A DNA stretch of 49,808 nucleotides from Pseudomonadota bacterium (GTDB lineage: Bacteria; Pseudomonadota; Gammaproteobacteria; Burkholderiales; Burkholderiaceae_C): assembly GCA_021841865.1 (NCBI GenBank), contig JAKCDM010000010.1:1672-51479 (forward strand). Direction: 5' to 3'. The notes under the pieces were generated by a model. It saw only the letters and a program-made list of their open reading frames with translations, did not search any database and was not told the origin of the DNA. Shown here one piece after another: positions 16,761 through 25,254 of this stretch (positions are counted from its first letter, which is position 1; every line of letters starts with the position of its first letter). The position numbers and the translations under genes were made by a program.

Positions 16761-16949
16761 TCAGGTGGGAAGTGAAAGGGCAAAACTGAACCTGAGGAAA
16801 AAGGCGCTCAACGCATGCATCCACATGCCGACCATGCTGTTGTGCGAGCCGAACCCCAGGCCCAGACCGAACACCGCGGCAACCACCGCGCAAAGCACCA
16901 GGTACTCGACCATGGCCTGGCCCCGGCATGGATTGGCGCGCCGGCTCAT
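16761..16949 (-). CDS. Short Flp/TadE-like prepilin
   Basis: 62 residues. The basic leader MSRRANPCR precedes GQAMVEYLVLCAVVAAVFGLG. Gly at the cleavage site, Glu +5 and Tyr +6 are the Flp-family hallmark, followed by a hydrophobic helix. The tail (MWMHALSAFFLRFSFALSLP) is itself hydrophobic, unlike most Flp pilins. It may be a second pilin or a minor pseudopilin. Its ATG overlaps the preceding gene's stop as ATGA, and cpaB starts four bases after it ends. Confidence 0.75.
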   Translation of the reverse strand: MSRRANPCRGQAMVEYLVLCAVVAAVFGLGLGFGSHNSMVGMWMHALSAFFLRFSFALSLPT

Positions 16950-17692
16950 CGCGCGTCTGCCTGGCGCACCCACTGCACGACGATGACCGTGCCGGGTCCG
17001 TGCCGCTGGTGAAGCACGGCCACCACGGAAGCCCGCGCGGAGCGGAACTCCAGCAGCCGTGAGCCGCTTGCGCCGGCGCCCGCGGGCATCGGCGGCGTGA
17101 CGTCGCGCATGCCGCGGGCACGAAGGCTTTGCGCCAGGCAGGCGGCGTTCCATGCCATGCTGTCCGCGTCATCGATGACGAGTTCCTGGTTGCGGCGCCC
17201 GCCATCACTCGACTCGACGTCGCGCAGCACGCGGGCGTCGGCGGGCAGGTCGGGCAACTCGCTCAGGGCACGCCTGGCGTCGCTGCGCCGCCTTTGCACC
17301 GCATCGTGAAACAACGTGACGACGGCGACTCCCGAGGTCGTGTCGCGCGGTCCGCGCGAGAGCTCGACGCTGAGGTAGTAGGCGCCCTGCATGCAGCCCA
17401 CCACCCAGCCGCCCGTGCGCAGCCGGTCGACCACGCTGTCGCTGCACATGCGCGAGCGGAACCATGCCACCGAGGAATCGAGCGGGCGGGCCACCGAGAA
17501 GGACTGGATGTGCGTCGGTCGCCCATCGACCATGAAGCCCGAGTAGCTCCCCTGCGCCAGCGCCGCGGCCGGCAACGCGATGCGCGGCCAAGCCTGCCCG
17601 GCGTGCGCCTCGGGCGGCATCGCGCAGCACGCCCACAGGCAGGCGCACAGGGCCGCCGTCAGCGGCCGTCGCCACGGCGTCGACGGCTTCAC
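16946..17692 (-). CDS. Exported protein of unknown function in the tad operon
   Basis: 248 residues with a signal peptide (PLTAALCACLWACCAMPPEAHA). I do not recognise the family. Visible features are an aromatic, Gly-rich N-terminal third (GSYSGFMVDGRPTHIQSFS) and a pair of Cys around residues 82-100 that could form a disulfide (RMCSDS, VVGCMQG). The C-terminus is mixed alpha/beta (VVAVLHQRHGPGTVIVVQW). The start is a GTG that overlaps the preceding stop as GTGA and has GGAGGAGGG upstream. Position suggests a periplasmic pilus accessory factor. Confidence 0.8.
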   Translation of the reverse strand: MKPSTPWRRPLTAALCACLWACCAMPPEAHAGQAWPRIALPAAALAQGSYSGFMVDGRPTHIQSFSVARPLDSSVAWFRSRMCSDSVVDRLRTGGWVVGCMQGAYYLSVELSRGPRDTTSGVAVVTLFHDAVQRRRSDARRALSELPDLPADARVLRDVESSDGGRRNQELVIDDADSMAWNAACLAQSLRARGMRDVTPPMPAGAGASGSRLLEFRSARASVVAVLHQRHGPGTVIVVQWVRQADAR

Positions 17693-18489
17693 GACCCTCC
17701 TCCGGAGATCAGGCGATCGGGAGGCACCATGTCGCTCCACAGGTGCAGCGCGCCCAGCGCGGGCCCCGTCACGAAGCCGAAACGATCCACGTCGAGAACC
17801 AAGGGGTAGAACAGCAGCGACATGGCTTGCAGCTCCGGGCCCGGGAAGACCAGGGGATCGGCCTCGACACGCTCGGCCACCTCGCTCGGCCCGGAGGCCC
17901 GCCAGGTCTGGATCAGCACCCCGGCGGAGCGTTGCATGGTCAGCGCCGGGATCATGTCGGCATGCGCCGATCCCGGCGTGGCCCAGGCGGGAGCCAACGC
18001 CACGCGCACATGCACGCGATACAGGCCCCCGTCGGGCAGGGTCATCAGCGAAGCCACGGGAAAGAAGGCATCGCGGCCCACGGACTCATCGAGCGCCGAG
18101 CGAGACACCGAGCCGGCGGCTCCGGGCAGCACCTGCACGTTCTGCCGGGTGTTGCGGAACAGCGGCCGATCGGCCCGATCCACCCAGAAGGGAGGCGTCG
18201 GCAGCGACTGTTGGCTCATGGTCGCGTTGTCCAGAGGAGTCGACGGCAGTGCGTAGAACAACGCGCGCAACTCGTCCGACGTCCTGCGCAGGTCCGGCAG
18301 CGAGCGTTGCCGCGTGGCGTCGAAAGCGGCGAAGCTGCTCGCCATGTCGGTCGCGCGCGCAAGCGACTGGAATCGCCCGATGACCACGATGGCGCTCATC
18401 AGCGGCAACAGCGCCAGGCACAGCACGAGCATTTCGGTCAGCGCCTGTCCGCGCTGACGACACAGGCCCATCGCCGGCGCGCGGATCAT
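17689..18489 (-). CDS. TadE/TadF-like pseudopilin
   Basis: 266 residues. RQRGQALTEMLVLCLALLPL gives a prepilin-like cleavage site (Gly, then Glu at +5) and one transmembrane helix. The rest is a periplasmic domain without a motif I recognise (ALPSTPLDNATMSQQ, later SEVAERVEADPLVFPGPELQA). It is likely a minor pilin or assembly factor. The start overlaps the TadG stop as ATGA, and its stop overlaps the next gene as GTGA. Confidence 0.75.
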   Translation of the reverse strand: MIRAPAMGLCRQRGQALTEMLVLCLALLPLMSAIVVIGRFQSLARATDMASSFAAFDATRQRSLPDLRRTSDELRALFYALPSTPLDNATMSQQSLPTPPFWVDRADRPLFRNTRQNVQVLPGAAGSVSRSALDESVGRDAFFPVASLMTLPDGGLYRVHVRVALAPAWATPGSAHADMIPALTMQRSAGVLIQTWRASGPSEVAERVEADPLVFPGPELQAMSLLFYPLVLDVDRFGFVTGPALGALHLWSDMVPPDRLISGGGS

Positions 18490-19907
18490 GGCAGGTACGC
18501 CCCCTGCTGCGCCTGAGCCTGGTGGACGGCATTCGGCGACGCCACCAGGCGTGCCGTCCAGTACGGCTGATACAGGCTGGGCGCCTCCATCCTCACCAGG
18601 CTGTGCTTTGGCGCGGAGTAGTACACCTGCGCGGCGGACACCGCCGACATCCTTGCGTTCGCCGCGTAAGGCGAGAACAGGCTCGCCCACGGCTCGGGCA
18701 AGGTTCCCTGCGGCGCCGATGCCGGTGTCGCGCTGACCAGCACGGCCACGCGCAGCTGCGGGTTGGAGCGCAGGAGTTGCAGCGGACTGAGCCCATACAC
18801 GCTCGGAATGCCCTTGTACTTGTAGGTCTCGTTCTTGCTCGGTCCCACCAGCTCGGTCTGCAAGGTCGCCAGGGGGTTGACGAGCAGCGTGGCGTCGTAA
18901 TGCAGCGGGTCCGAGTCGACCTTCGTCGGGCTGGAAGCCACGTCGGTCATGCCGAAGGCTGCCGGGATCTCGAATGGAAGCTGGCATTCGGCATCCTCCG
19001 GGTCTGCCGGGATCCAGATGTGCTCGGACAGCGTGTCCACGGCCCTCCACTCGTTGAGGCCCAGCATCTGGGTGCCCCCGAGGCGGATCAGGAAATCGTG
19101 CCGGCCCGCGGTGTCGGCCGTCGGGCAGTCGGCGTAGTCGCCCCACATGAACCATGAGCGGCGGGTATTGAAGCTTTCGGAATCCACCGCCGCGCGCACG
19201 AGACTGCCAAAGCGCCAGCGCAGGAACCTGCTGTAGCTGTGCGTGAACTTGCCGACGTCAGGGCGGTTCGAACTGGACAGAATGGTCACGTGGAAGCCGC
19301 TGCGCGTACCCAGCGCGGCGGCCACGACATGATCCATGGCCAGCTTGCGCGATAGCGACAGCGCATAGTGGGCCTCCTTCTGGGAATTCATCAATTCCCA
19401 ATGAATCTCCCGATCGAGACCCTTGCCCAGTTGATTCAACAACGGGGCCACCCGCTTCGATGCCCTTTGCGCAAGGGCCGCGGCGGCGAGCGACGGCTCG
19501 AACCAGGGGAATTTCAATGTATTCCCGGTCTCGGCAAAAACCTTGCTCTGGACGTCGTTCAGACGCGAGGCATAGGCAAGCCAGGAGGAAAGGCTGACCA
19601 GTTGCGCGATGCTCACGGAATCGGCAAACATTGCGCGATTGGTATACGAATAAAAATTCAGCAACCGCGCATCCATCGCCGCTGCCGTGTATGCGGCGGC
19701 GTCCGACGCGTCGACCAGCCGGATTTTTTCCTCGATGAGAGCCCCGGCGCGATAGACAAAATAGAGGACACCGAGGCCAAGCGCGAGAATGGCGATGCCG
19801 TAGATCAGCACCTGGCCGCGCTGGAGGCGCCGCCGGCCGCATGCGGTCGGCGGCGCCCGGCGCGAAGAGGCCGACACGGCACTCGCGCTGACCGGCGTCG
19901 GGTTCAC
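18486..19907 (-). CDS. TadG-like pilus assembly protein
   Basis: 473 residues. The N-terminus QRGQVLIYGIAILALGLGVL is a single membrane anchor, followed by IRLVDASDAAAYTAAAMDAR, the pattern of TadE/TadG-like proteins at the membrane-periplasm boundary. The remaining 400 residues are periplasmic and Ala/Ser-rich. The start is a GTG that directly abuts the stop of the Flp pilin gene (TGA-GTG). An earlier start is not possible without overlapping the pilin. Confidence 0.78.
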   Translation of the reverse strand: MNPTPVSASAVSASSRRAPPTACGRRRLQRGQVLIYGIAILALGLGVLYFVYRAGALIEEKIRLVDASDAAAYTAAAMDARLLNFYSYTNRAMFADSVSIAQLVSLSSWLAYASRLNDVQSKVFAETGNTLKFPWFEPSLAAAALAQRASKRVAPLLNQLGKGLDREIHWELMNSQKEAHYALSLSRKLAMDHVVAAALGTRSGFHVTILSSSNRPDVGKFTHSYSRFLRWRFGSLVRAAVDSESFNTRRSWFMWGDYADCPTADTAGRHDFLIRLGGTQMLGLNEWRAVDTLSEHIWIPADPEDAECQLPFEIPAAFGMTDVASSPTKVDSDPLHYDATLLVNPLATLQTELVGPSKNETYKYKGIPSVYGLSPLQLLRSNPQLRVAVLVSATPASAPQGTLPEPWASLFSPYAANARMSAVSAAQVYYSAPKHSLVRMEAPSLYQPYWTARLVASPNAVHQAQAQQGAYLP

Positions 19908-20192
19908 TCAATTGCCCGAATTCTGAGCGCCCGCGCCATTTCCGTAAGAGGCCAGGCCCTTGCTCTTGGCCGCGTCCTGGGAAGCGCTCTGGGCGTCCGC
20001 CTGCGCGCCCTGGATCTGCTTGCTGGCGGATTGTCCGGAAATTTCCGTGACAATACCGGCTGCCTGGTTCCGGATGGATTGTCCGAAGAATTCGAAAACC
20101 GCAATCGCGGCGATCGCGACAACGGCGACGATGATGATGTATTCCGTCATTCCCTGGCCGAATTGCCGGGATTTCCCATTTACGATTCGCAT
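19908..20192 (-). CDS. flp: Flp-type pilin
   Basis: 94 residues. Leader MRIVNGKSRQF, then G|QGMTEYIIIVAVVAIAAIAVF. Cleavage after Gly with Glu +5 and Tyr +6 defines Flp class IVb pilins. The C-terminal half (SASKQIQGAQADAQSASQDAA) is polar, coiled-coil-like and rich in Ala/Gln/Ser. This is the probable main pilus subunit and the first gene of the operon, as in many tad loci. ATG 20192 is preferred because GGAG lies six bases upstream; a GTG at 20204 and an ATG at 20198 are in the same frame. Confidence 0.87.
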   Translation of the reverse strand: MRIVNGKSRQFGQGMTEYIIIVAVVAIAAIAVFEFFGQSIRNQAAGIVTEISGQSASKQIQGAQADAQSASQDAAKSKGLASYGNGAGAQNSGN

Positions 20193-20276
20193 GTCCATCT
20201 CCACCGGGAACAGGCCCCGAAGTAGTACTCCCTGCTAGGACGGCAATGTAAACGGAGGGATGGGAATATTTTGTCA

Positions 20277-20302
20277 GCGATGCGTTCGCATCGCGATGCA
20301 TC
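20277..20302. repeat. Overlapping palindromes between the tad operon and lldR
   Basis: GCGATGCG-TT-CGCATCGC (20277-20294) is a perfect inverted repeat and overlaps the palindrome CGATGCATCG (20293-20302). It lies after the lldR stop and before the Flp pilin promoter region. It could end lldR transcription (though no U-run follows) or bind a regulator of the tad operon. The rest of 20205-20352 holds an A/T-rich stretch but no promoter I can call with confidence. Confidence 0.45.
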
Positions 20303-20352
20303 GTTGGTATTCCAGGGAAATCATCGCGCGCAAATGCGCGCGCAAGCCGGAA

Positions 20353-21096
20353 TCAGACGGCGGCGTCGAGTCGGCGCGCACGCTCCAGGCGCGTCTGCTC
20401 GCGTTCGCGCTCGAGCATGCTGTCGTGCACGAAACCGATATGCCGCCTGGCCGCCCTCCCGGCGGCGGCGGCGCGACGCGCCTGCACATGCGACCAGATC
20501 TCCCGGTGATCCCGGCGCAGTTGCTCCCACTGGCGAGGGCGAGACTGCAGGAAGGCCAGGTTGCACTGCACGGCGTCGTGCACCAGGCGATGCAGGCTGG
20601 CGCTCAGGTGGGCCAGCAAGCGGTTGTGCGAGGCATCGACGATGGCCTGGTGGAATTGCACGTCGGCCTGGGTGCAGGCGTCGATGTCGTCGCCATCGAA
20701 GGCCTCGCGCAGGCGCTCGTAGGCACGACCCATGCGCTGCAGGTCCAGCTCGCTGGCACGCTGCGCGGCCAGTTCGGCGGCCTGCCCCTCGAGCATGTGG
20801 CGCAGTTCCAGCAGATCGGGCTGCAGGTCGGGGTGCTGGTCGAGCAGGTCCTTCCAGGGGTCGACGAAGGCGGCCTGCAGGCGATCGGTCATGAAGGTTC
20901 CGCCGCCCTGGCGACTGTGCACCAGCCCCTTCGACGCGAGCTTGCGCAGGCCTTCGCGCAACGAGGGGCGCGAGACGCCGAGCTGGGCCGCCAGTTCCCG
21001 CTCCGGGGGCAGGCGCTGGCCCGGGCGCAGCGACCCCTCGAGCATGCGGCGCTCGAGCTCGATGGCGACGGAATCCGACAGGCGCTGGATTTGCAT
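20353..21096 (-). CDS. lldR: GntR-family (FadR subgroup) regulator, probable LldR
   Basis: 247 residues. An N-terminal winged helix (GQRLPPERELAAQLGVSRPSLREGLRKL, of which PPERELA and SRPSLREG are the key signature) is followed by a helical FadR-type C-terminal domain with DADVQFHQAIVDASHN-like ligand and metal residues (QADVQFH, ASHN). It is divergent from lldD and shares a TGGTCAGACCA operator with it. LldR proteins repress the lactate genes until L-lactate binds. ATG 21096 follows directly from the start of the conserved domain. Confidence 0.85.
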   Translation of the reverse strand: MQIQRLSDSVAIELERRMLEGSLRPGQRLPPERELAAQLGVSRPSLREGLRKLASKGLVHSRQGGGTFMTDRLQAAFVDPWKDLLDQHPDLQPDLLELRHMLEGQAAELAAQRASELDLQRMGRAYERLREAFDGDDIDACTQADVQFHQAIVDASHNRLLAHLSASLHRLVHDAVQCNLAFLQSRPRQWEQLRRDHREIWSHVQARRAAAAGRAARRHIGFVHDSMLEREREQTRLERARRLDAAV

Positions 21097-21142
21097 GGCA
21101 GGAACGCGCACGGGTGCCGTGGACGCTGCCGGAAGTATAACA

Positions 21143-21159
21143 AATTGGTCAGACCATTT
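21143..21159. promoter_or_regulatory. LldR-type operator between lldR and lldD
   Basis: TGGTC-A-GACCA (21146-21156) is a perfect palindrome matching the FadR/PdhR/LldR core TGGTNNNACCA; A/T pairs extend it with one mismatch on each side. TTGGTC at 21145-21150 could be a -35 element with a -10-like GATACAT near 21167-21173. On the other strand TATACT (21140-21135) could be the lldR -10. The single operator would then repress both genes. Confidence 0.6.
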
Positions 21160-21258
21160 AACCTCTGATACATTCCCGTCAGTAAGGTCGAACGGGTGCC
21201 ACCCATCGGCCCTTGTCCCGTTTCGCGGCGGCCCCTGCCCGCCGGCCGGAGTGTTTCG

Positions 21259-22404
21259 ATGAGCGTGATCACCTGTGTCGAGGACCTGCGCCTGCTGGCG
21301 CGCAAGCGCGTTCCGCGCATGTTCTACGACTATGCCGACTCGGGGTCCTGGACCGAGTCGACCTATCGGGCCAACGAGAGCGACTTCCAGCGCATGCTGC
21401 TGCGCCAGCGCGTCGCGGTGAACGTGGAAAAGCGCAGCGTGCGCACGCGCATGCTGGGCCAGGAGGTGGCGATGCCGGTGGCGCTGGCGCCGACCGGGCT
21501 GACCGGCATGCAGCACGCCGACGGCGAGATCCTGGCCGCGCGCGCGGCCGAGGCCTTCGGCGTGCCGTTCACGCTGTCGACCATGAGCATCTGCTCCATC
21601 GAGGACATCGCCGCGAACACGCGCGCGCCGTTCTGGTTCCAGCTGTACGTGATGCGCGACCGCGATTTCATCGAGCGCCTGATCGAGCGCGCGCGCGCCG
21701 CGCGCTGCTCGGCGCTGATGCTCACGCTCGACCTGCAGATCCTCGGGCAGCGCCACAAGGACCTGCGCAACGGCCTTTCGGCGCCGCCGAAGCCGACGCT
21801 GCGCAACCTGCTGAACCTGGCGACCAAGCCGCGCTGGGTCATCGGCATGGCGGGAACGCGGCGCCGCACCTTCGGCAATATCGTCGGTCACGCCAGCGGG
21901 GTCGACGACCTCAGCTCGCTGTCGTCGTGGACGGCGCAGCAGTTCGACCCGCGCCTGAACTGGAACGACGTGGAGTGGATCAAGCGCAAATGGGGCGGCA
22001 AGCTCATCGTCAAGGGTGTCATGGACGCCGAGGACGCGCGCCTGGCCGCCGATGCGGGTGCCGACGCGCTGGTGGTGTCCAACCACGGCGGGCGCCAGCT
22101 CGACGGCGCGCCCAGCTCGATCGCCGCGCTGCCGGGCATCGTCGACGCCGTGGGCTCGCGCATGGAGGTCTGGATGGACGGCGGCATCCGCAGCGGGCAG
22201 GACGTGTTCAAGGCGCTCGCGCTGGGCGCCCGGGGCACGCTGATCGGGCGTGCGTTCCTGTACGGCCTGGGAGCCCTGGGCGAGGCCGGCGTGACGCGCT
22301 GCCTGGAGCTGATCCGCAACGAGCTCGACCTGACCATGGCCTTCTGCGGCCTGGACGACGTGGCGCGCATCGACCGCGGCGTGCTCATCGAGCCCCGCGT
22401 CTGA
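21259..22404 (+). CDS. lldD: FMN-dependent L-lactate dehydrogenase
   Basis: 381 residues, of the alpha-hydroxy-acid oxidase family. It starts with CVEDLRLLARKRVPRMFYDY and carries the FMN- and substrate-binding residues YADSGS, LAPTGLTG, and the catalytic His in SNHGGRQLDGAPSS (about residue 276). GGIRSGQDVFKALALGA is the phosphate-binding loop. It oxidises L-lactate to pyruvate at the membrane and feeds electrons to quinone. ATG 21259 has GGAG eight bases upstream; an ATG at 21196 gives a non-conserved extension. LldR lies divergently. Confidence 0.92.
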   Translation: MSVITCVEDLRLLARKRVPRMFYDYADSGSWTESTYRANESDFQRMLLRQRVAVNVEKRSVRTRMLGQEVAMPVALAPTGLTGMQHADGEILAARAAEAFGVPFTLSTMSICSIEDIAANTRAPFWFQLYVMRDRDFIERLIERARAARCSALMLTLDLQILGQRHKDLRNGLSAPPKPTLRNLLNLATKPRWVIGMAGTRRRTFGNIVGHASGVDDLSSLSSWTAQQFDPRLNWNDVEWIKRKWGGKLIVKGVMDAEDARLAADAGADALVVSNHGGRQLDGAPSSIAALPGIVDAVGSRMEVWMDGGIRSGQDVFKALALGARGTLIGRAFLYGLGALGEAGVTRCLELIRNELDLTMAFCGLDDVARIDRGVLIEPRV

Positions 22405-22424
22405 GCCGGCAGGCGGGGGCGCGA

Positions 22425-22454
22425 TTGCCGTCCCGGGTGGCGCCTGCATACACT
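22425..22454 (+). promoter_or_regulatory. Candidate sigma-70 promoter for the thioesterase gene
   Basis: TTGCCG (22425-22430) and TACACT (22449-22454) are separated by 18 bases and lie about 40 bases before the start at 22492. An imperfect hairpin (TGCATACAC with GTGTGTGCA, 22445-22466) covers the -10 element and start site. Confidence 0.35.
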
Positions 22455-22491
22455 TGCGTGTGTGCAGCCCCGCCCGACATCGCCACCCGCC

Positions 22492-22983
22492 ATGCCTCAG
22501 GAACCGCAAGAGCCCGCGATCCAGGATCTCTACCCCGAGCACCTGGCCCACTGCTACGGCTGCGGGCGCCTGAACGAGCACGGGCATCACATCCGGACCT
22601 TCCAGGTCGGCGAGCAGACGGTGTCGGAGTTCACGCCGCTGCCCAGCCACATCGCCGTGCCCGGTTTCGTGTATGGCGGCGTGATCGCGTCGTTGATCGA
22701 CTGTCATTCGACGGCCACCGCCGCCGCTGCGATGGCGGCGGCGAGCGGCGACGGAGCGGGGCACGGCGCGGCCAAGCCGCCGCCGCGCTTCGTGACCGGC
22801 TCGCTGCATGTCGACTATCTGCGCCCGACCCCGCTGGGCGAGCCGCTCGTGGTTCGGGGCCAGGCGCGTGAAATCAAGGGGCGCAAGGTGATCGTCGAGT
22901 CGACCGTGTACGCCGGCGGCGTGGCTACGGCTCGCGGGGAAGTCGTGGCCGTGCTGATGCCCGACAACTTCGGCCAGGGCTGA
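22492..22983 (+). CDS. PaaI-type hotdog-fold thioesterase
   Basis: 163 residues. The hotdog fold is shown by HCYGCGRLNEHGHHIRTF, the central helix segment GFVYGGVIASLIDCHSTATA and the strand SLHVDYLRPTPLGEPLVV. These enzymes hydrolyse acyl-CoA thioesters; the substrate is not known. A low-complexity Ala/Gly insertion (AAAAMAAASGDGAG) follows the catalytic helix. ATG 22492 starts a few residues before the conserved core. Confidence 0.85.
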   Translation: MPQEPQEPAIQDLYPEHLAHCYGCGRLNEHGHHIRTFQVGEQTVSEFTPLPSHIAVPGFVYGGVIASLIDCHSTATAAAAMAAASGDGAGHGAAKPPPRFVTGSLHVDYLRPTPLGEPLVVRGQAREIKGRKVIVESTVYAGGVATARGEVVAVLMPDNFGQG

Positions 22984-22993
22984 ACGCCCTTCC

Positions 22994-24547
22994 ATGGTCG
23001 CCCTGCTCTCAGCCGACGCCGCCGACGCCGCGGCCCATCGAATCGACCGCCACGGCCTGTTCCAGTCACGCGAACAGGAGGACGCATTCGTCGGCGCGCA
23101 GTGGGCCGAACTGGCGCCGCGCGCCCACACCATCGGGCTGTGGGGGGGAATCTGCTTCACCGCCGGGTTTGCCGCCGATTACGTCGCGCTGGGCTCGGCG
23201 GCGCCGTGGTTGCTGCTGCTGCTGACGCGCGTGCTGGTGCTGGGCGTCGGACTGCGCCTGGCCTGGATCACCCGCTCCGGCGCCGCGGCCTGCGCCCGCA
23301 GGCTGCGCCTGTGGCTGCTCGTGTTCCAGTTCGTGACCCTGCTCGGGCTGCGCCTGGTCGTGCAACTGCACGGGCATGTCTCGCCCTACCAGGTCATCGC
23401 CGGCGTGTTCAGCTGCATGGTGCTGTACGGATACATGCCGGTGCTGCGTCCGCTGCAGTTGTGGATGCTCCCGGCATGGCTGGTGCTGTCGCTGCTGCAG
23501 ATGCGCTTCGCGCTCGATGCGCCGATCAGCCAGATCGCGCTGTTCGCGATCCTGCTTGGCTTTGTCAACGTCATCGGCTGGAACCTGGCCGTGCACGCCG
23601 CGCGCTCGCAGCGCAACGCCTGGCTGGACCGGCGGCGCCTGCACTGGGAGATCGCCGAGCGCATCACGGCCGAGCAGAACCTGCGTCATCTGTTCGAGGC
23701 CAGCCCGGTGCCGCTGGTGCTTGCCAGCCAGCCCCATGGGCAGATCCTGCACATGAACCAGGCCGCGCTGGCGCTGCTCGATCCGCAGCGCGTGCTGGCC
23801 GATCCGGCGCTGGCCATGGCCGGGGATTTCTACGCCGATTCGCAGACCCGCGACATGCTGACCCAGGCGCTCGGTCACCACCAGGCCTTCGGCCCGGTGG
23901 ACCTGCGCATGCGCAACACGTCGCAGCGCGTGGTCGACGTCATGCTGTCGGCCCGCAAGCTGCGCTACAACGGGCGCCGCGCGGTGCTGGTGAGCCTGGT
24001 GGAGATCACCCACCGCAAGCGCCAGGAGCACGAATTGCGCCGCATGGCGCACACCGATCCGTTGACCGCGCTGCACAACCGCCGAGGCTTTTTCGCACGC
24101 GCCGAGCGCCTGCGCCGACGCCCCGAGCAGGCTCCGCTGGCCTTGCTGGTGCTGGACGTGGACCATTTCAAGCGCATCAACGACAGCCACGGGCATGCCA
24201 TCGGCGACCTCGTGCTGCAGCAACTCGCCGGGCGCATGGCTTCGACCCTGCGCGACAGCGATGTGCTGGCGCGCATCGGCGGCGAGGAATTCGCCGCCTT
24301 GCTGCCGGCCACGAATTCGCAGCAGGCGCTGGCCATGGCCGAGCGCCTGCGACGAGCCGTGTGCGACCACGCGATTCGCTGCCAGGGCCTGCGCCTGGAG
24401 CTGAGCGTGAGCATCGGCGTGGCCATGTTCGACGACGAGCGTGAGGACATCGACGCCGTGCTGGCGCGTGCCGACCAGGCGATGTACCGGGCCAAGCAGG
24501 CCGGGCGCAACCGCGTGCAGGGCCTGCACGCGCCGACCGCGGCGTGA
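22994..24547 (+). CDS. Membrane PAS-GGDEF diguanylate cyclase
   Basis: 517 residues. About five or six hydrophobic helices (residues 45-200) precede a coiled linker, a PAS domain (about 225-350, LRHLFEASPVPLVLAS, ending EITHRKRQEHELRRMAHTD) and a GGDEF domain. The active site is GGEEF (about residue 428). The inhibitory I-site RxxD (RDSD) lies five residues before it. It is predicted to make c-di-GMP from two GTP in response to a membrane-sensed signal. It ends nine bases before the convergent nitroreductase. Confidence 0.92.
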   Translation: MVALLSADAADAAAHRIDRHGLFQSREQEDAFVGAQWAELAPRAHTIGLWGGICFTAGFAADYVALGSAAPWLLLLLTRVLVLGVGLRLAWITRSGAAACARRLRLWLLVFQFVTLLGLRLVVQLHGHVSPYQVIAGVFSCMVLYGYMPVLRPLQLWMLPAWLVLSLLQMRFALDAPISQIALFAILLGFVNVIGWNLAVHAARSQRNAWLDRRRLHWEIAERITAEQNLRHLFEASPVPLVLASQPHGQILHMNQAALALLDPQRVLADPALAMAGDFYADSQTRDMLTQALGHHQAFGPVDLRMRNTSQRVVDVMLSARKLRYNGRRAVLVSLVEITHRKRQEHELRRMAHTDPLTALHNRRGFFARAERLRRRPEQAPLALLVLDVDHFKRINDSHGHAIGDLVLQQLAGRMASTLRDSDVLARIGGEEFAALLPATNSQQALAMAERLRRAVCDHAIRCQGLRLELSVSIGVAMFDDEREDIDAVLARADQAMYRAKQAGRNRVQGLHAPTAA

Positions 24548-24556
24548 GGCGGCGGC

Positions 24557-25177
24557 TCAGCCGGCCGGGAACGGATCGAGCAAGGTGCACAGGCGCGCCG
24601 GATCGGGGCGCTCGCGCGGCTCGCGCGCACGCGCCACCGTGCCCACCGCGACGAAGCACACCGCGTGTTCACGGGCGTCGAGCCCGAAGCACTCGCGCAG
24701 CGCATGGCTTTGCATCGCCGGTCCGCTGACCAGCCCGGCGCCAAAGCCCTGCGCGTGAGCCATCAGCAGCAGGTTCTGCAGCGCGCAGCCGAGACTGACC
24801 AGGCGCTCGGCGTGGGGAATGTGCTCGTGGCCGTCACCGCCGTCGCGCACCACGGCGAGCGCCAGGAAGGGAGCGTGCGCGGCCTTTTCCCGCGCGCGCT
24901 CGCGCTCGCACGCGTCCGCCGTGTCGGCGCGCTCCAGCAGGGCCTGCTCGAAGGCGTCGGCCAGGCGAGCGCGCGCCGGCTGCTCGACGAGGACCAGGCG
25001 CCACGGCAGGATTCGCCCATGGTCGGGGGCGCTCGCCGCGGCATCGAGCAGTTGCCGGCGCTGCGCGGCATCGGGGCCGGGCTCGACCAGGTGCCGCGGA
25101 GCGGTCTGGGTGCGCTGGCGCATTCGCGCCAGCAGCGCCTGGGCGTCGGTTGCCGTCGTGGACGGTGACGAGGACAT
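24557..25177 (-). CDS. Nitroreductase-family protein
   Basis: 206 residues of the NADH/FMN nitroreductase fold: ASAPDHGRILPWRLVLV near the N-terminus (the family's AP-H-RPWRF pattern), LVSLGCALQNLLLMAHAQGFGAGLVSG in the middle (core ALQNLLLMAHAQGFG), and FVAVGTV at the end. It resembles the small YdjA subgroup. It likely reduces nitro or related compounds using FMN. ATG 25177 has GGAG 12 bases upstream. The NsrR gene lies divergently, so nitrosative stress control is possible. Confidence 0.85.
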   Translation of the reverse strand: MSSSPSTTATDAQALLARMRQRTQTAPRHLVEPGPDAAQRRQLLDAAASAPDHGRILPWRLVLVEQPARARLADAFEQALLERADTADACERERAREKAAHAPFLALAVVRDGGDGHEHIPHAERLVSLGCALQNLLLMAHAQGFGAGLVSGPAMQSHALRECFGLDAREHAVCFVAVGTVARAREPRERPDPARLCTLLDPFPAG

Positions 25178-25254
25178 GGGCAAGGCTGTCTCCGGCTGGG
25201 AAGCACCGCTGCGGCATCGCCGCAATCCGGCGCCGAACGGCGAAGCCGACAAAG

